A stretch of DNA of 40,285 nucleotides from Bigelowiella natans CCMP2755 (GCA_000320545.1 ADNK01000400.1:1-40285); one strand, 5' to 3'; positions 11,206 through 23,661 are shown, numbered from the stretch's first letter. The notes: generated from the sequence alone by a model not told the origin. A program made the numbers and translations.

Positions 11206-12248
11206 TCAGATTTCATTCGTATCTTGCTCCAGTGGTTGCTCATCTTCCGGTTCATTCTCGACATATTGTCCTCCCGGGCTGGGCACGCCCATTGGCTGAA
11301 TAATTCAATAATCAAAAGCTTGTACTCGAATCTGTGAAAATAAATGTACCTCTGCATCATCAACTTCGACAGGATCGCCGAATTTTGCGAAAATGTTTTC
11401 GTAGATGTGTGTTGAACCCTAAGAAAAAAAACATTAACATTCATTGGTATTATATTTCAAAGGGACAATTTGCATTCTTTTATATTCCACCTTTGTGCTG
11501 GTGTGGAAGCACCAAACGAGGAACATTAACTTGAGCCAATGATAGAATGGAATACTAAAAAAATTCGATAACGTGTTAGCCATTGCAAGGATCAATAGAG
11601 GGTCAGACACTACCACTCTTCAACATAATCTGTTATGGACTCGATCACGTTGAAAATGTTGAAGATCAGCCTGTAAACATACATCCTTCATAAGTCACAA
11701 TGATATATCAGCTTATTTATTACACAAACCAGTAAGTAATCCAGAAGGGTCCATCGATGGTGCCAGATCTCAATTTCGCGAGAGATAGAATTGCAGGGGG
11801 GAAGAAGCAAACCGCTTTACTGAGAAATAACACCGCAGTGAAATGTTTGCTTAGATTCTTCAATATAATTTACACTTCGAAACAGGTATGATCACATAAA
11901 ATAAAACAAATTATAAGTGCCGGGGCAAAGAATCGAAAATTAGTAGGTTGGTGTTTTTTCCGTTTTTGATTTTTACGCGAAGAATTCTTGTCCAAAGACC
12001 AGGATCGAGAAAAGTGCAAGAATGAACCCTGCCCCGATTACGAGTATTCCTGGCTTGATTCCAGTTTGTTTCTTTACTTTCTTTGCCAATTCTGAGACAA
12101 ATATCAAGTTTGAGATACCTTCCTTCTTAAAACGGAAGCCACAGACACACGTATCTCCCACTATTTTCCTGGATTGCTGACCGTTGTCCTTGAACTGTTC
12201 GTTGAGATCAGTTAGGATCTCCTTTGCCTTGGCTTTGAGCGTTTCCAT
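11206..12248 (-). CDS. YOP1: REEP/YOP1/HVA22 (TB2/DP1) ER-shaping membrane protein
   Basis: Six exons on the minus strand: 12248-11977, 11819-11730, 11670-11614, 11554-11491, 11418-11350, 11295-11206, joining in frame to 213 residues. Landmarks of the family: N-terminal amphipathic part, LAKKVKKQTGIKPG followed by the hydrophobic hairpin ILVIGAGFILALFSILVFG; then GPFWITYWLIFNIFNVIES, IPFYHWLKLMFLVWCF and GSTHIYENIF, matching REEP5's TQWLTYW, FPFYY-LK-FLLW and G-LLY motifs. These proteins insert hydrophobic hairpins in the cytosolic leaflet and curve ER tubules. The tail is acidic (NEPEDEQPLEQDTNEI). Exon 1 contains a 90-nt, stop-free, frame-preserving stretch (12196 to about 12107 on the minus strand) that starts GT and ends AG. 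Removing it gives 183 residues, close to the 189 of REEP5, so it may be a retained or optional intron. Confidence 0.9.
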
Positions 12249-13040
12249 GATGTGTGAGGAGGTTTTGACAGTGGGTGGACAAAGGTAGTGTGAGTTGGGG
12301 GACGGGTATGCGAGATGTGACGCCTGACTCGTAGTACATGTACCCGCACACTTGCTCACTTCTTTGTCGCATGGGGAAAATACATATGATTTCCATGGAT
12401 TTCCCTCTGGATATTTCGTCGTACCTCCAAAAAAGGATATGTATTTAGAATGGTGCAGCAAATGGTTGTCTCTCCAGCGAAAATTACGGGAGAACAAGGA
12501 AGGTATCAGTTATTCAGAAAATATCAGTCATTCCAGACGAATCCCGGTACTGGCACCATCTTCGAACTTCTGTGTCTAAAATTCCATCGGAATTCTGTAC
12601 AAATTAAGCTGCGTAGTTCAGGTTATTAATCGTTTACTACACCGGTTTAAACTACATTTTAGATCTAGATCTATAAACAATGTAGATGACTACGAGTTGT
12701 TAATAACTTTTCCATATTAATAATCACCTAGATTGTAGATCCTAGTTCTATGCATGTATTTACATGTAGATCTAGATCTAGATCTACTTGAAATTGCCAA
12801 AAAATGTTTACATAGTGGTAATATATATCGTTGCCACTCCTCATTTGCGACAAAGGTTATGTGCCAGAAGACAGTCTGAACGGGATAAATGTCGCATAAA
12901 GGAAGTGGCAACTGTCTGCGTAGTTTGGGATGGTGAGCTGGGTTGGGAGGCATTCCTGCACAAGAGCACGAGTGGGGTTTGACTACCCATCGCTTCTTTT
13001 CCCGGAAAAGAGATTGTGAAGTAATTGGTTCTCTTCATCG
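12249..13040. promoter_or_regulatory. Divergent 5' spacer between YOP1-like and methyltransferase genes
   Basis: No coding exon seen. It holds two AGATCT-type clusters: a 12-bp tract at 12661-12672 and a 22-bp perfect palindrome of overlapping AGATCT units at 12766-12787. These sit 250-400 bp upstream of the methyltransferase start and could be binding sites or a simple repeat. Confidence 0.4.
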
Positions 13041-14297
13041 ATGTGCTTGAGACAATCAAGCTTGCCCATGCTATCCGTCCTCGTCATGCACTTGATCATG
13101 GTCGCAACCGCATCAAATACGATATCGTCGTCAGGAGCTTTCCCTTTAAAATTGTGTCCAGTCCGGCGTGCGCCGTCTATTCGAATCTCGCGTTGGCAAG
13201 CGCGAGTCCTGAAAGATGCGAACACTTTGCCAAACCGACTACCGCGAATTTCTGACAGCAAAGCTGAAAATGCCGAGTTAGTAGCGTGCGACTGCTGTCC
13301 GCCCGGTCGCAGAAAGTTCATGCAAAACTCGGTAATCTACGGGTCGGCTGTAGCTCTAAGGTCTTTAAGTACTACTAAGAATTTTGGGGAAAATGTTGAT
13401 TTGGGGGATTGAATGACTTGTACCTGTAGCTAAAGCGAAATCATTCAATGTAATCGGACAGTATTGCGTGGTGGCTAAGCCTAGGAAGCGACGAGAATAG
13501 AAACATCGTCCTGGATCCGAGGTAGATCAAACTCGAAGCATCTTCTTTGTATCTTAAAAGAGAGATAAGATGTTGTCATAAAGAACTCGATTCTATTCGA
13601 TTAAATTAGCTTTAATTTTGTTTTAAGAAAGTCATTGTAAGAATGTGATATTTTAAAGCGGCAATCAGAGTAACTCATTTCTGTAACTGTTTTACCCATA
13701 CATGCAGCAAATCATTCGCCTGGTGCATGGCGAATCGAATGGCTTCATACGAAGATTCTGTAAAGAAGGTAAAACTAACAAGAGAAATGGTAAGGAGGAG
13801 AAGGATAGGGCATAGTCGTGACAATGGTAGACACAAAAAGTTGTAAGGATGTGGTTTACAGGGACCAGGCATTGCATTTATCTCATTGCACGTGTACCGT
13901 GTGTTATAAACATCCAATCAATAGGAGAAAGAACGAGTCTTTTCTTTACTACTAGAATCGGGGGGATCATCATCAACATCGTCATCGTCAGCAGAAATGA
14001 GACATTTCACTGCATACAAACGGATGGTTTCATTCCCGTCAGCTGCTTCCTCGTCATCGATGATTTCACCTTCATCATCATCATCATCATCATCATTAAT
14101 ATCCCCCGGAGACTCTTCCCCCCTCCCCGCTGCTGATCTTATGAGTAGCAGCACCAAATCATCTCGTGCTTCTACAATTTCCTATCAACCTACTACTACT
14201 CCTCTTTATAAGATTCTGGAGATCGGAGTTGGACCTGGGCCGAATATGGAATTGGTGTGCCAAATGATGAAACACATTATGATTGCGACGATACGAC

Positions 14298-14329
<32 letters not shown>

Positions 14330-14684
14330 CATTGACATTTAAAAAAAACAAAGAAACAAAGAATAGAATAGGAAGACCATCCCACAGTCAATAGGCTATG
14401 CCGATGACTGAGCGATGATGATGACAATACGTGACAACATAATTCGCTTTAGATAAATCCCATTATTGGCCATGCACCCTCTCACTCGCTATGTTTCATA
14501 TATTATACTTTGCGAAAACGTACAAAATGCTGTGAGCAGTATAGAAGAGCTGCTGGAAAGAGTAGTTTCAGCGGCGATATGATAGAAGTGACCGGTCTTG
14601 ATGCAAATGTGAACATGGAACCCTACGCTAGTAAAGCAGCTCAGGTGATGATTGATTGGCCAGATCTGCGATGATAAACGCAGT

Positions 14685-14726
<42 letters not shown>

Positions 14727-14786
14727 CAATTGGAACTAAAGACACAGTATGACGCTATGTTATAAAGGGTGTGAAATTATGTACAC

Positions 14787-14855
<69 letters not shown>

Positions 14856-15827
14856 GTATAATACATTTTTAATGCAACAAATACATAGTGATAGTCAATA
14901 GAAGAACGAGGGTCCTCACCCCCCACTCCACAATCTACAGTTATCTGGTGTGCCGTTTCGATTCGTTCTCGGGGACGCCGAAAAGCTGCCGTTTCCAGGT
15001 GAATGATGTTGCTGCAGTGGTAGAAATCGTAATAGAGTAGAGGCATTCAAGAGGAAGAGGGAGGGGGGATAGATAAAAGTATACAATAGATTCGACCGTA
15101 ACGCATCTAACGATCATACGACTTTGTCACAGATGAGTCATTCGAAGCTGTTGTCGGAACCCATGTGATGTGCTCCGTTCCACAACCAGAAAGGGCGTTA
15201 CGAGAGATCGCTCGAGTGCTGAAGCCGGGTGATATTGATGCTCATAACGAGGATGAGGATGATGACGATCATGATGACAACGATGGTGACGATGATCATC
15301 ATGGCTGTTTCGATGGACACTCATATATTTAAAACTACCTTCGTATTGCCCCCCCCTTTTCAACCATGGTTGTGACTTAAAATAGGAGGTCGATACCTAT
15401 TCTGGGAGCATGTCCGAGCGCAAGATGACCGGAAGGGCCTGCAATTTCAGCAAGATATCTTAGATCCACTACAACAAGTAGGAATTCCATAGTCGTAGTC
15501 GCAGTAGTAGGAGCAGTAGCAGCAGCAGGAGGAGGAGGAGGAGGAGGAGGAGGAGGAGGAGGAAGATGAGAGGCTGTACATGTTATGGTGGTAGTGGAGT
15601 ATTGTAGCTTAGAGCGGGACAGCATATGCTCCCTTACATGCGATTATTAACTGATTTTCAACATGAAACCGAAAATTCAGGTTTTCTTCCAAGGGTGTCA
15701 TTTATCTCGCGACACACTTGGAACGATAATGAAGAGTGAAGCGTTCAGCGACGTCCAGGCGGAGACGAAGTACCTTGGGGATAGGCCACTCCTGTCCCCC
15801 CACGCGATCGGCATCGCATATAAATGA
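13041..15827 (+). CDS. Plastid-targeted METTL7-type SAM-dependent methyltransferase
   Basis: Eight exons: 13041-13360, 13708-13768, 13925-14254, 14540-14644, 14941-14998, 15133-15228, 15386-15477, 15681-15827; phases fit and give 402 residues. The N-terminal exon has a signal-like core (LPMLSVLVMHLIMVATASNT), an Arg/Ser-rich stretch and CDCCPPGRRKFMQNSV; its donor (gtcttt) is weak. The enzyme part shows MANRMASYEDSVKK, motif I LEIGVGPGPNMEL, GLDANVNMEPYASKAA, the SFEAVVGTHVMCSVPQPERA block, IARVLKPGGRYLFWEHV, QFQQDILDPLQQ, GCHLSRDT and the end PLLSPHAIGIAYK. These are the landmarks of the METTL7/UbiE-like class I methyltransferases; the methyl acceptor is unknown. Odd feature: about 60 mostly Ser residues, encoded by TCA/TCG repeats, sit between the YEDSVKK helix and motif I. 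Stop TGA at 15825-15827; an (ATG)n tract follows in the 3' region. Confidence 0.88.
14686..14853. repeat. (GA)n, (TA)n and (TG)n microsatellites in methyltransferase intron
   Basis: (GA)n about 14690-14723, (TA)n about 14787-14829 and (TG)n about 14829-14853, all inside the intron 14645-14940. Further triplet runs in this gene are (AGG)n at about 15523-15563 (intron) and (ATG)n at about 15837-15868 (after the stop). Confidence 0.9.
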
Positions 15828-16779
15828 GCCACGATTATAATGATGATGATGATGATGATGATGATGATGCAAGATGACGCGAGGATGAGCATGCGATGGT
15901 GGTAGAAGTGATTTGGTTGTCCGAATTGAAGCCTGATGTTCAAGTCGACAACTTCATGGCAGCCATTCTAGCTGCAAAAATACAACCCAGACTAGAATAA
16001 TCTAGAGCTTATAGGCGACCGCCTGCAGCAGCAATGTAGCAAATTAGATACCTATCCTGCGTAGACCATGTCCTGAAGGTATGTAAATCTATCTTGAAGA
16101 AAGCGTCGGGTGACTGTAGATAATGAGCAGTTCCTCAAAGATGTCTGCATCGATCGAAAACGCTTCCATTATGTGGAAGCTAGCCCAGACTACTACGCTA
16201 CTTCGCATGATCGAAGCTCGAGCGTATCCGGCTAGATGAAGTACTTGCCATGTATCAATGATGAGTGCGCTGCGCTGCTCGGTATATGAATTATTGCTAC
16301 ATGTCGTACGGCTAATGGATTGTTTAATTCAGCATGGTTTGCGTGTCGCCCCCCTTGCACTGCGATGCTCTCTAGCTCTAGATGCTGCTAAATGAACGCT
16401 ACGTGCGCGGCTGCTTGCACATGTCTTTCGAATATGTATAGAGACTCGCACTGCACATAGCTAGATAGCTGTGGAGGGGTCTCACTGTAAGTACTAGCGT
16501 GTCGTAGCTAGGCGTAGCACGGACATCCCGTCGTAGATCATGCGAAAAAGTGCATTGCTTGTGTGTGCCAGACTAGCAGAGCGACAACTATCTCTGATTC
16601 AAGTGGAATGTATCGTTTGTTTCTGAAAGAAGTCATCATATTTTACAGCTTGGTGCCATGAAATCGCCACCACAAGGCACTAAATCTTTCGTGTAAGCTG
16701 AGCACTTCTCATCAAAGAACCAAAGATTTGCTTTGGCCAGTCGGTAGGTCTGCGGAATACAATATACGACGCAGGCACA
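15828..16779. other. Convergent 3' spacer, CTAG/TCTAGA-rich
   Basis: No gene is supported. From about 15960 to 16580 the sequence is crowded with CTAG, CTAGA and TAGCTAG words (for example near 16370-16380, 16460 and 16505). The word GAATTATTGCT at 16287-16297 is shared with the repeat copy near 36043. Confidence 0.5.
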
Positions 16780-17271
16780 TCACTCAAATTTGGGGAGCAC
16801 GTCGCAACATGAAGAACAATGGCTGCACATGAAAAGGCATCGTCTCCAGCCTGCCATGCACTTAGAAAGAATATGGTAGTTGAAACACGAGTCTGGTTCG
16901 ACCTTACGGTGACTGACGCCGTGGACCACAATCGCCTTGTCTTTGATCTGATTCCATTTCCTCAGTGTGTGGTCGTAGAGGAGCTGGAACTGCAAAAGCG
17001 GCAGGACTCGAAACCCGATCTAATCAGAAGGAGGAGAAGAAGGAGAGGGGGGAGAGGAGGGATAGCAAGTGTACGAAAAGAATCACCGATCATGATTAAG
17101 ATTTATTCTCTGGATTCCAGAGTGCCCCTCTCCCTAGCCCCCCCCAAAAGCAAACAGCTGTTGAAGGCTTCATTCAATTTGCCATTAGGTACAATGTGGG
17201 CGGAATAACAACCTGGCGGAATTTATGATGACGTAGAAGCGCATTCCAAAGCTGCTGGTCGCTGATGCCCT

Positions 17272-17306
<35 letters not shown>

Positions 17307-18034
17307 TATTATAATTCATCATTGTTAGTCTTGTCACTGTACGCAGATTGACTTTTGTCACTTGCATGCCGAAGTCTTTCATATGGAATCGGTACATGTT
17401 TGTTCCCATGGTCTTATCCTCGTGCGTCATCAGTATCAATGCGCTCACGTTCGTGGTCTTCGCCATCACCATCACCATCACCATCACCATCAATCGTCAT
17501 CACAGCAACCTTCACTGGGAGGAGATTCTCGAGAGTCTGCATGAAGATCTTGGTGCGCTTATTCGCGACCATCCAGACAAAGCCGCTATTCGCCACCCCC
17601 AGGGAGTCCCACCTAGACACCAACAAGAGCCGCATAGCGGTACACGTCAATGAATGAATGATGGTAATAAGTAGAAGAGGAGCGGGAGATTGGTTGGTTG
17701 GTGGGGGGGGGGGGGATGGGAGATGTGGTCATGCCATCCGCGACCTCGGGGCGAACATTGCGAGGCAGTCTCTTTGTATGGCTGCGTCCCGAAGCCAATC
17801 ACGAGGATCTCTGCACGTCGGAGGATTATTATCATTTATTTTTTTATGATAAGGAAAGAGAGGAAAGAGGGGAAAGAGGGGAGGGAGAGAGAGATATGGA
17901 TCAGAAGGGGCGGGGAGACAGCAGGTGATGATGATGATGTCCATGGTAACATTTTGCCCTCCCTCACTACTTCTTCACCCTCCCACCCACGCACGAAAGG
18001 ACGACAACACCGAAGAAACCACTTGTTTCCCATA

Positions 18035-18081
<47 letters not shown>

Positions 18082-18936
18082 GTATGGAGATATACTGACT
18101 CACATTTGCCAGACAATGTCGACATCGTGCAGGAGAAGAGTGTAGTCGTTCTGAACGAGATCGTTCGCAACGATGACCGTTACGCTGTTGATGTCGCTGT
18201 GACCCTGCATGTGTGGGTTCCAGCCCGCCTGGTCCGCCCCTTTGTGGTGGTATTGGTTGGGGTTGTAGAACAGAAGGGAGATGAGCGATGGAGGCTATCA
18301 TTGACGACGACGACGACGATGATGATGAGGAAAAGAAGGATGACGACTATGAAGACGATCGATGGCAAATGCATGGCAAACACAGTAGTTCTCTCGAAGA
18401 CAGCATCAAACGGCTTGCTTTTGTCGCAGTAGAACGCTGCTAAAGTCAGTAACTACGTTTCTCTTTCTGTGTGATTGCTGCGACGTCGCCCGAAAAAAGG
18501 GAAAACAGGATAAAACCGGATAAAATCATCCTGTGTCAGGATGATTCTAATTAGCAGCAGCGGCATAGTAGCATTCACTATTAATACAGAACATTGCAAT
18601 CGTCCTCGTTACCACCACCACCGCCACCGCCACCCACTGCATCATGGCATTAACTACCCTCATATTTTGCGTCTATAGTAAAGCCAAGCTCGGTGATCCA
18701 GTCGAGCGGCAGGATTGTGAAGTTATTTCTCTCGATGATATTCGCTGCATTCCTGTCTGTGGGAACCATTAGCGTTGAATCCCTCACTTCTATGCCATGT
18801 CGCTCACAAGAGCATACCTTTGGAGGGAGAAGGGGGGGGGGGGGGGGGAGACAGATTAACGGCGGTATAAAGTACCTTTCTCCAACACGAAAAACAGGTT
18901 TTGTATCTGAAACACAACCCACTGCTGCGAATCATA

Positions 18937-18973
<37 letters not shown>

Positions 18974-19182
18974 GCTGCTATGTATCACTACGCTTATGAC
19001 TACGCACCCAATTCAGGAACAGATGAATTTGTCCAGTGTTGACGGTCATCACTGTCACAGCCTATGGTGGTGGTGGTGGTGGTGATGGCGGTTGTCTATC
19101 TCTGGATGTCTCGTTGCGTCACGTTGTACAATGTAAAAGTGCCACGCACATATACATATCACTACGCAAGCGCGCGCGCGCG

Positions 19183-19219
<37 letters not shown>

Positions 19220-20104
19220 CAACACAGACTCATATTTGTATTTGCCTTTAATTCATCACGGGACAATTATCGTGTGAGAGTGTGGGCATGCGCATGTGAA
19301 TGCGCGTACCGATTTAGGCTTAAACTTGGTCTTGATCATACTTATTCTTTTCTTCATTCTTTCCTCCGATCGCAGTACCTGATGCGAGGTAAACACTTGT
19401 CCTTTGATTGTCTCCTTATGTTAATGATGTGTGACTTCTTCTTTAGTGGTGGTCGATGCCGTTTGAAAAACACACGAAAACTACCTCGATGAGCTTGCGT
19501 TTTCTATTTTGATCTGCTTTATTGCACTTGAGGCAGGTTGGATCCTAAAGTAGTGCGTAAATGTTTGTGAATGACCGACTACATAAACCCAGCCATTACT
19601 ACGACTGCTTCTTCTTCTACTACTACTCTTAGTCTACCGGACAGGAGTACATCGAGCCTTTGAGAAACGGCTGCATCTCTCTGTCGCACAGTCGCACTTC
19701 CTAAGTGAGCAGCTTCTGTCAGTCAAATGAAAAGCGCTTTTGAATAGCTTCCCCCCATGTCTTCTTCTCTCCCCCGCGCCTTTTCCCTCGTGCTTTTTCC
19801 TTCTCTCATTTGGAAGTGAATAAGACAAAGCAAACTCTTTTCCTAATATCGATTGATCTTCGCGCGTGCTGTCGCGCACCTCTATCGTCAGTGGCTTTGG
19901 AGGAAAGCCAACGTCGTCTAGGTCAAATATTTCGTCGTCTAATCGTGCCAGAACGACGCTTTTATTTGATTGTTGCTGGGCCGGAAAGCTCTCCGCATGA
20001 TCCCCTGATATCCCGTTTGTGTTTATGCGACGAGCCGGAGGCGATGATGCAGCGCTGTCATTGTAATTATCATTATTTGACGAGAGCTGGAACTCTGCCC
20101 GCAT
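16780..20104 (-). CDS. Putative glycosyltransferase, nucleotide-diphospho-sugar transferase family (PF03407 type)
   Basis: Ten exons on the minus strand: 20104-19880, 19061-19008, 18817-18658, 18436-18384, 18294-18104, 17810-17745, 17612-17516, 17269-17213, 16989-16903, 16860-16780; they sum to 357 codons in one frame. Landmarks: VMTVNTGQIHLFLNWVCSC; the ITELGF region after TLMVPTDRNAANII and ILPLDW; INSVTVIVANDLV; the metal-binding DxD block LLLHDVDIVW; DPRDWLRDAA; LGVANSGFVWMVANKRT; GISDQQLWNALLRHHKF; and KDKAIVVHGVSHRK. This matches nucleotide-diphospho-sugar transferases of the Golgi lumen that add sugars to glycoproteins or polysaccharides. Acceptor and donor sugar are unknown. The last 26 residues are Cys-rich (seven Cys in CMAGWRRCLFMCSHCSSCC). 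Donors at 18383 (gtgttt) and 16902 (gtcgaa) are weak. The 5' end is uncertain: Met 20104 follows an AG, so a further upstream exon may exist. Confidence 0.8.
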
Positions 20105-20133
20105 CTTTGCACCTGATTGATAGATATATTCGT

Positions 20134-20135
<2 letters not shown>

Positions 20136-20187
<52 letters not shown>

Positions 20188-20197
20188 TATATATATC
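20136..20197. repeat. (TA)n microsatellite
   Basis: About 50 nt of TA repeat ending near 20185 plus a short second run to 20197, just upstream of the first secure glycosyltransferase exon. Comparable (TA)n tracts: 4070-4106, 5002-5026, 6180-6223, 6862-6888, 14787-14829, 18036-18078, 24389-24418, 36421-36463, 39536-39598. Confidence 0.95.
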
Positions 20198-20444
20198 AGC
20201 TAATTATCCATTAGACAGGAAAATGCAAAATTGCCTTCGTGAGTCGCCGCTGTTGCGCCTCGAATAATTGCCGCACTCGAGTGCATGACGTAGGTGTATG
20301 CTCTAAGTAACGTAAGAAGATGCATGGTGAGAACGCTGCTGTGAAGTGATCAGTCAAATCTCCGCAGGATGATAGGTGGTGCTGTGGTATTACGAGAGGA
20401 GGAGACAGACTGCACAAGCCGCGAAGATAGGCCACGACTTGTAC

Positions 20445-20750
20445 ATAAGAGAGCTCCTCATGGCGCCCCTTCTTTCTATTTGACCGACTGCCCGCTAAAC
20501 TGAAAAACGATACGGCGCCCTCAGTTTCCTTGCGAGATGCTGGTCGATGATACACTATCTTCACGGGTTTAGGCGTGCCGCCATCGTGAATGGACTGTCC
20601 AGTTCGGGTCGTCGGCCAGGAGATCGATGACGACGATCCCCAAATCCAAGTCGCACATGCAACGATACAAATCCCAACATACGACTGCCCTAATCCCCTG
20701 TCGCAGATAAAATTCCCCTTATATTCTCGGCATCCCAGGCGGTAGCTGAG
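20445..20750 (-). other. Possible upstream exon of the glycosyltransferase, with a membrane-anchor-like segment
   Basis: An open minus-strand frame contains a hydrophobic stretch (SYVGICIVACATWIWG) followed by a Ser/Thr/Arg/Pro-rich stem-like region, as in type II Golgi glycosyltransferases. It could splice at GT 20444 (phase 0) to the acceptor before 20104. No convincing start Met is in frame until 20909, which would overlap the UROD start on the other strand. Low confidence; it may simply be 5' spacer. Confidence 0.3.
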
Positions 20751-20892
20751 TGGTAATACCGGGGATTCCAGAGGTATCACACTTGAGGATCTCTGGTGGG
20801 TCTCGGAGAATATCTGGAAAATCTCGAGGAAATGAACGGCGAACGAAAGCGCATCTTCTTCATCTCTTGTTTTGGTGTACCGTACCCCAACG

Positions 20893-22684
20893 ATGGCTCT
20901 TACCTGCAACCTTCCGCGCAGCCGTAGCCGCAGCAGCCGCAGCCGCCGCAGTCATCATTCCTTGCCAGCCTTGACGATAGCGGGATGCTTTGTGGGTAGT
21001 GGTGTGATGCTGCTGGTAGCCATGCTGGCGTATGGACGGGCAGAGCAAGGAGGCATGGTGCTAGCACAGACACTGGGTGCCACGCGTGCCATGGGCGTGA
21101 ATAGCATGAATGCTGCCCGCCTGGAGACAATAATTCGCAAACCAGGCTCGCTAAGAAATCGACTACGTGGAAGCAGCCCTGTAAACTATATCTCGGGCAA
21201 AGGTCGGGTGGCGAACTGCAACGCCCAAACGGCGGCGCCGAATGACTTCCCTGAGCTAAAAAACGACCTGCTCCTTAGGGCTGCGCGGTAGGATCCACTA
21301 AACCTTCAAATGATATATATCACAGTTTCGATAAAATCATCATTATTACTATTGCATTCATACATTAGCGGTGAGGAGACGGAACAGGTTCCCGTTTGGA
21401 TCCACCGGCAGGTTGTACTTACACACAACTACTGTTGCCAGAATCATCATCATCGTCATATATCGATTTGCGTGTCATTAGGCTGGGCGCTACCTTCCTG
21501 AATTTCTCTCGATAGCGGAAGCAAATGGATACATGAAGTGCTTTAATACGCCAGAGATTGCTGCCGATCTGACCGTCCAGCCCATTGAAAGGTAGTAATA
21601 TAAACATCGATCTTTCTATTCTCGCTCTAAAAAGACTGGGGGTCGATCGTAATTACTCTTTCCTACTCAACGTTTTTGCTTCTTCCCTTCCTCACAGATA
21701 TGGCATGGATGCTGCAATCCTCTTCTCGGACATATTGGTTCTACTTCCAGTTATGGGGGTATGTATGTATTACCAGCAGTGCCTGCCGCTGCCGACGGCG
21801 GCGCCTTTTCATTCATTTTTCATAGCAATAAGTATGGTATTATTGAGAGAGGGGGTCGGTCTAGCCACCAGATCGGGATTTCAGGCATCTGTTAGGGCTG
21901 TGCCGTTCTAAAATGCAAAACTCGAACAGATCGAATGGAAATTCACGGCAGGTGTAGAGCCGTATGCTGTCAATGCCATCAGGTGCTTCCCCACCCCCCT
22001 TCCGCAGCAGCAACAACGTTCACATCATTCAATCGGCAATTTCTAAGCTGTGCCGCGCACGTTTCTTCACTGCACCGATCAGCACGCCCGAGGACGTGGA
22101 AAGGACGTTGCCAAATGTGGACGACGTTGATATTCGCGAGAAGCTGGGGTACTTTCTTCCAGATTTTTACAGTAATCGATGAGATGTATCATCGAACTAG
22201 GAGGAATTTCTTCATCTTTGCCCTGATGTCGTAGCGCTTTATGAAAAGGTTATCCAAGCAACCTATCCCCCCCCCCCCCCCCTCCCCACTCTTTCACCGT
22301 ATAATCAGGTATGTCCTGGAATCAGTCGGAATTACCCGAAGGAAGCTCGACGGGAGAGCACCTTTAATAGGTAAGGAGTGGGAGAGAATTGAGTGCATAC
22401 GATGCAATGTGACGTGCTGATTTGTCAGCGTCAACGATTAATCAAGATGCCTTTGTATTGAGATATGTCGCTTTGATCTTCGGCAGGTTTCAGCGGTGCC
22501 CCCTGGACCTTGCTCACGTAACGTTACAAATACACCAGAATCTCAATTTATAAGAAGACAAGGATCACAGACAAAGGAGGAGGGGGAGAATAGAGAGACT
22601 TTTCTTTCCCATCGCCGTATTTCCTCCAGGATCGATCATCCAACTTTTTTTCAAATGCAAACTTCAATCATACAGCACACTCAC

Positions 22685-22717
<33 letters not shown>

Positions 22718-23183
22718 ATCACTCACTTACATGTTGACGTTTTTTTGCCCATTATTTGCAGATATACGATGCATGGACAGGAGAGCAACGGGCGCGACAA
22801 CTCTCTTGAATTTATCAGCAAGTAACATGCTAAAAGAAATCATGCGCGCGTGCTGAATATGTATGCATGTAACATTAATTGCGAAACTAGCAATCCTGTG
22901 TCGGTTTGGATGTTAGCAATTTGAATCTCATACTGAAGACGATGATTTTTTGCACATTCTCGTCCTCTCGCCCCCTCCTTCCTTTTGCCCCCATGCTATT
23001 GCTACAGGTACCCTGAAGCGGCAGAAAAGATTCTCCAAACGGCGAAGAAGCTCGTTGTCAAGTATCTCATCGCTAAGGTGACTCAGAGAGTACGCGCGCG
23101 CATGTGCACACGCAACATACACACACAACACACACGCACACACGCGCACACGCATATATTGCATTTTTTGGTAAAGGCTGGCG

Positions 23184-23219
<36 letters not shown>

Positions 23220-23372
23220 ATTGTTTGTGCTAAATGCTGGCTTGACTCTATTACTACTTTTCAGGTCGAGTCGGGGGCGCAGATGCTCCAGGTATGATGA
23301 TAACGTCACGTTTAAGGCTACATACTTAACGATAAAATGCGATGCATAAAGAACAAACGCACTCATACTAAC

Positions 23373-23411
<39 letters not shown>

Positions 23412-23661
23412 TAGATACGCACGCACGCCCTCACTCCTCCTCCTCCTCCTCCTCCTTCTCCTCCTCCTACTACTACGACTGCTACTAGGTTTTTGACTCT
23501 TGGGCGGGCATTCTTTCTGAGGAGGACTTTAAGAAATACTCGCTCCCGTACCTTCTCGAGGTGAGACTACCCAGAGCTATGATTCGGATGATCCGCAATA
23601 TTATTGCTAGATAGTGAAGGTGGCGGGGGTGAGGTGCTATGGCTGCCTGACGTCACACACA

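Noticed and set aside
12983-13321. 112-codon minus-strand frame
   Set aside because: It mirrors the methyltransferase leader exon; the plus strand has a signal-like core and joins in phase to METTL7 exons.
17348-17657. Plus-strand frames of about 100 codons
   Set aside because: They overlap glycosyltransferase exon 17516-17612 on the minus strand, whose NSGFVWM block is family-specific.
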